DNA from: Chitinophagaceae bacterium
GTDB taxonomy: Bacteria; Bacteroidota; Bacteroidia; Chitinophagales; Chitinophagaceae
Direction: 5' to 3'
Length of the DNA: 9,502 bases
Assembly: GCA_947378615.1 (NCBI GenBank)
Contig: CANCKV010000087.1
Location: 1 to 9,502 of the forward strand
How positions within the stretch are numbered: the stretch's first letter is position 1; every line of letters starts with the position of its first letter. The translations under genes and the position numbers were made by a program. Below the pieces are notes generated by a model. That model was not told the origin of the DNA and did no database searches. It worked only from the letters and a program-made list of their open reading frames with translations. Shown one piece after another: positions 7,901-9,502 of this stretch.

Positions 7901-9502
7901 CAGCAACGCCAGTAATAGTGATTGTAGGTGCAGACGTATATCCTGTTCCATTCATCATCATCACGATGCTTGATACAGCACCTCCACTTATTTTACAATA
8001 TGCCTGAGGAGCAACACCCACATAATCCCACTTAGCAGTACCATCAGTCAATGAATTACCATAATCCAACGGTCCGTTTACAGTAGCAGATGTACCCGAT
8101 TGAGTACAGGTATATAGATTACCACCGTTCGTAACTTGAGTACCTACAGTGTAAGCAGTAGAAACAGCCCAACTATTTCCGATTGAAATGGAAGGAGGAT
8201 TAATATAGCCTGCACCCGCATTGCTAATAACAATATTAGATAAGGCATAAGCATTGAACGATACATTATTTAATACCGAAGAGCTAGTAGGAATTTCATT
8301 TCCTGTAGAATAGGCGATAGGGTCGGGGGCATTATCAATAGCTACCGATTGTGAATTTGCCCTATATTCAAGATTTACTGTTGTTCCAAAAACAGGCGGC
8401 ACATTAAATCCACCTCCACTCAAATTAATTGAAGTGGCATTTGCTAAAGTAATATTGTTGGAAACAGAATTCTTCAAGTTACCATTCAATAAAGTCAAGG
8501 TACCAGCAAGGGCAATATTACTATTCATCGTAACGCCATTCGTATTATTGACAGTTAGGTTATTGAGTGCAGTGATATTGGAAGGCATGCTCAAATTAGC
8601 GGCAGTTCCTCCAAACACTATTGAAGAAGTGCTATTAGCAGTCAGTGTTGAACCGGATGCAATAGACAAAACATCTGTGTATAAACCTAAGGTATTGGCA
8701 CCTACACCCAAGCTACTATTGTTGCTAAGGGTAATACTACCACCAAAACCAACATTACAACCCAAATTGACTGCACCACCGCCACTTATTACTATATCAC
8801 AAGTTGAAATAGAGTTATTAGCAGTAGAATATGGTGAACTGAAAAACTGTGTTTGATTGGAAGTAGTAGCAATAGCAGCCTTTGATAATGTAATAGTAAG
8901 ATTACCATCATAAGAGGCTACGGTAGTACCATTTTCAAGAGGTACAGTGGCCAATGAAGAATTACCTATTCCCATTCCAGGCTGAATATTCAAATTCGGA
9001 GTTAGTAATGTAAAGGAGGTACTTCCAGCAGTGGTACTTCCAGAAAGGCTAAACCCTGAACCAAAAGGATTAGTAGATGGTAAGGTAAGTGCTGCAGTAT
9101 TACTAAACTTAATTGAGTTGCTACCCCCAGCAGTAATTTGACCGTTATTAACTGGTAATAAACGAGAAAAACTATTTGAAATAGTAATGCTAGCAGGTGT
9201 TGCAGCAATTCCAGTATTTACTACAACACCAGCAGCCCCAAGAGTAAAGTCTTTCACTATTACATCACTTGCAATAGTTAGTGGGGATGTACTGTTATTC
9301 GAACTATAGCCAGTGGTAATAAAACTATTCAGGTACTTTTTAGTAGCATCTAAACGAAGAGTAAATGCCCCACCATTTGCAATACGTGAGGAGTATAGGT
9401 TGAGTGAAGAAGTAGTAGAACTATTACTACCTCCAATTACAATCCAACCATTTGATACATTTGGAGAAATAATGCTATGACAATTTAAAGATTTCTCATT
9501 CA
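4920..9502 (-). CDS. giant secreted adhesin-like repeat protein with FN3-like and T9SS type A sorting domains; 5' end outside window
   Basis: The frame is open from the right edge to TAG at 4922-4920 (about 1527 codons). A GTG at 9257 could serve as a start, but the frame has no stop up to 9502, the upstream residues (NEKSLNCHS..., LRLDATKKYLNSF) look like the same protein, and no signal peptide follows the GTG. Most of 9502-7300 is Ser/Thr/Asn/Gly-rich beta-strand repeats (TLTLLNGNL, GVLSLLNGKL), typical of extracellular beta-helix or adhesin-like proteins. At about 8015-8235 an insert with WAVSTAYTVG...LYTC resembles small carbohydrate-binding modules, flanked by two GxGYxxxPxIxI segments. 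At about 7060-7250 is WTGGTGTTNWNSFDNW, a domain common in Bacteroidota surface proteins, followed by VERFIPKGFRAYRD near 6700-6750. FN3-like strands occupy about 5215-5440 (TITWNTVGEKGVAKFEVEKS). The last 90 residues are a T9SS type A sorting domain (LYPNP, NALGQKV, KGVYNVVI). Likely exported and attached to the surface; ligand unknown. Confidence 0.93.
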   Translation of the reverse strand, partial: NEKSLNCHSIISPNVSNGWIVIGGSNSSTTSSLNLYSSRIANGGAFTLRLDATKKYLNSFITTGYSSNNSTSPLTIASDVIVKDFTLGAAGVVVNTGIAATPASITISNSFSRLLPVNNGQITAGGSNSIKFSNTAALTLPSTNPFGSGFSLSGSTTAGSTSFTLLTPNLNIQPGMGIGNSSLATVPLENGTTVASYDGNLTITLSKAAIATTSNQTQFFSSPYSTANNSISTCDIVISGGGAVNLGCNVGFGGSITLSNNSSLGVGANTLGLYTDVLSIASGSTLTANSTSSIVFGGTAANLSMPSNITALNNLTVNNTNGVTMNSNIALAGTLTLLNGNLKNSVSNNITLANATSINLSGGGFNVPPVFGTTVNLEYRANSQSVAIDNAPDPIAYSTGNEIPTSSSVLNNVSFNAYALSNIVISNAGAGYINPPSISIGNSWAVSTAYTVGTQVTNGGNLYTCTQSGTSATVNGPLDYGNSLTDGTAKWDYVGVAPQAYCKISGGAVSSIVMMMNGTGYTSAPTITITGVAGNNASVTTTATATAVLTSPTVTLASNATINGVLSLLNGKLLLSLYNLTIGSGASSITGANSNSYILTDTTGKLIRTSVPLNTATAFPMGIIGYYTPLTITNTSGNGSTMSVGARRYFNHSVGDSTQALFLQWSVLGTVATTSNITYQFNTGNQAPDFIATSACELGTYKTSYVATQVGIPTSLGGGAYTVSATGLTVPTSGENFYVIGNTGNIVVTATTWTGGTGTTNWNSFDNWDNGVPSGSSIDVTIPNTTVKPTLTATQTVKSLTIASGAVLTLNGSGSILVTRDLTNNGTITGSGLVTMNGSSLQTIYGNGTTATNFTINNSGGVAISTGSNKLNVSGVLTLKLGLLTTNGNLVLKSTSIANSGVLAPYGASSNTGTISGTATVERFIPKGFRAYRDISAGGVFKSTNSLFNTWQESGSYSNNGYGMFITGKLDTTTKHNVVDGLTGLDHSITGSPSAFYYKAGWDTVKNTTTELLNPYQSYRVLVRGDRSFDLDTTPIIAIAGPQVLAMNNSTALRASGSLITGNVVYSRSGVSNTVTGSTYNSAAYGLNPADNSYTYIANPYACPIDFKHIAISGLTNVHPYYYYLDPTIGSTGAWVVYNAVSDVSTKWGQSSNGEFIQAGQGFLIKDTSKGAPTLTITEADKSILSTAKTGVFGTVTKNSGLTFNLMKQSGTNYLKMDAAVAVFGSQFSNGIGVEDAGKMSNATDNLSIVEGNKSLSIDGRLPATTADVLPISLGQLSGTNYQLVINSGDYVRNGVAPYIKDAFTNKITALLGGIDTIAFTADAKVAATYQNRFSVVFKPTILSVNSIVATATANGSTATITWNTVGEKGVAKFEVEKSTDGASFKQIAEQTAKNTATAVYSATDNAATAATTYYRIKAVSTDGTIAYSNIAKVITNYELGITLYPNPLVGKKLNIDFNTVNAGKYLVTITNALGQKVAEQAINHAGGNGTHSLNIDGTIAKGVYNVVISDVNSKEQVYKTSLSVQ
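5172..5201 (-). repeat. AATTACG element inside the coding sequence, encoding VITNYELGIT before the sorting domain
   Basis: On the coding strand this stretch reads as AATTACG/AATTAGG units and encodes ITNYELGIT between the FN3-like domain and LYPNP of the sorting domain. Its 14-base core CGTAATTCGTAATT (5186-5199, plus strand) is the exact reverse complement of segments at 4869-4882 and 4904-4917 in the 3' intergenic repeat. It looks like an in-frame copy of the intergenic element, in inverted orientation. Confidence 0.75.

Noticed and set aside
6970..8856. Plus-strand open frames opposite the giant protein (for example 6970-7290, 7717-8007, 8434-8856)
   Set aside because: They are antisense shadows of a Thr/Ser/Val-rich coding sequence. 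Their translations are low-complexity Val/Leu/Pro-rich strings and the minus frame is clearly the real one.

Overview
The window looks like a stretch of a Bacteroidota chromosome, plausibly from the Chitinophagaceae or a nearby family. It is AT-rich, and every gene I can support lies on the minus strand. Three signs point to this phylum. One very large secreted protein ends in a type IX secretion (T9SS) type A sorting domain. Start codons sit in A/T-rich leaders without Shine-Dalgarno sequences. The intergenic DNA carries AATTACGAATT-type repeats of a kind I associate with this phylum. The family-level guess is weak.

Layout in the direction of transcription (right to left):
(1) 9502-4920 holds the 3' part of a gene for a giant extracellular repeat protein. 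It has adhesin-like beta-strand repeats, a small sugar-binding-like insert, a WNxxxNW domain, a fibronectin type III-like domain and a C-terminal T9SS sorting domain. The frame runs off the right edge.
(2) 4919-4463 is a 457-base intergenic region. It contains a 64-base AATTACG repeat pair touching the stop codon, a TC microsatellite, a GC-rich hairpin and four tandem copies of a 42-base unit whose ends are inverted repeats.
(3) 4462-4220 encodes a small secreted protein with a PFDGG-hydrophobic-basic C-terminal tail like an exosortase-type sorting signal. A strong symmetrical terminator (4126-4157) follows it.
(4) 4023-1 encodes a secreted polysaccharide lyase of family PL8, chondroitinase ABC-like, followed by a long beta-rich (propeller-like) extension that runs off the left edge.

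The lyase gene is split by one frameshift. The first 551 codons end at a stop at 2368, but the -1/+2-shifted frame is open without a stop from 2477 to position 1 and continues the PL8 fold in register. Treating one T of a five-T run (plus-strand A run 2451-2455) as extra joins the halves. It also puts an Arg-Arg pair where the family's catalytic arginine is expected. I therefore favour an assembly or sequencing indel, or a very recent mutation, over two separate genes.

The genes do not form an obvious operon: spacers of 457 and 196 bases separate them, the second with a terminator. They share a theme of export, namely a glycosaminoglycan-degrading enzyme and two surface-sorted proteins. The most unusual features are the lyase fused to a propeller-like tail, the 42-base hairpin repeats, and an AATTACG element that also occurs in frame inside the adhesin gene just before its sorting domain. 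I saw no RNA genes, CRISPR arrays, insertion sequences or defence systems.
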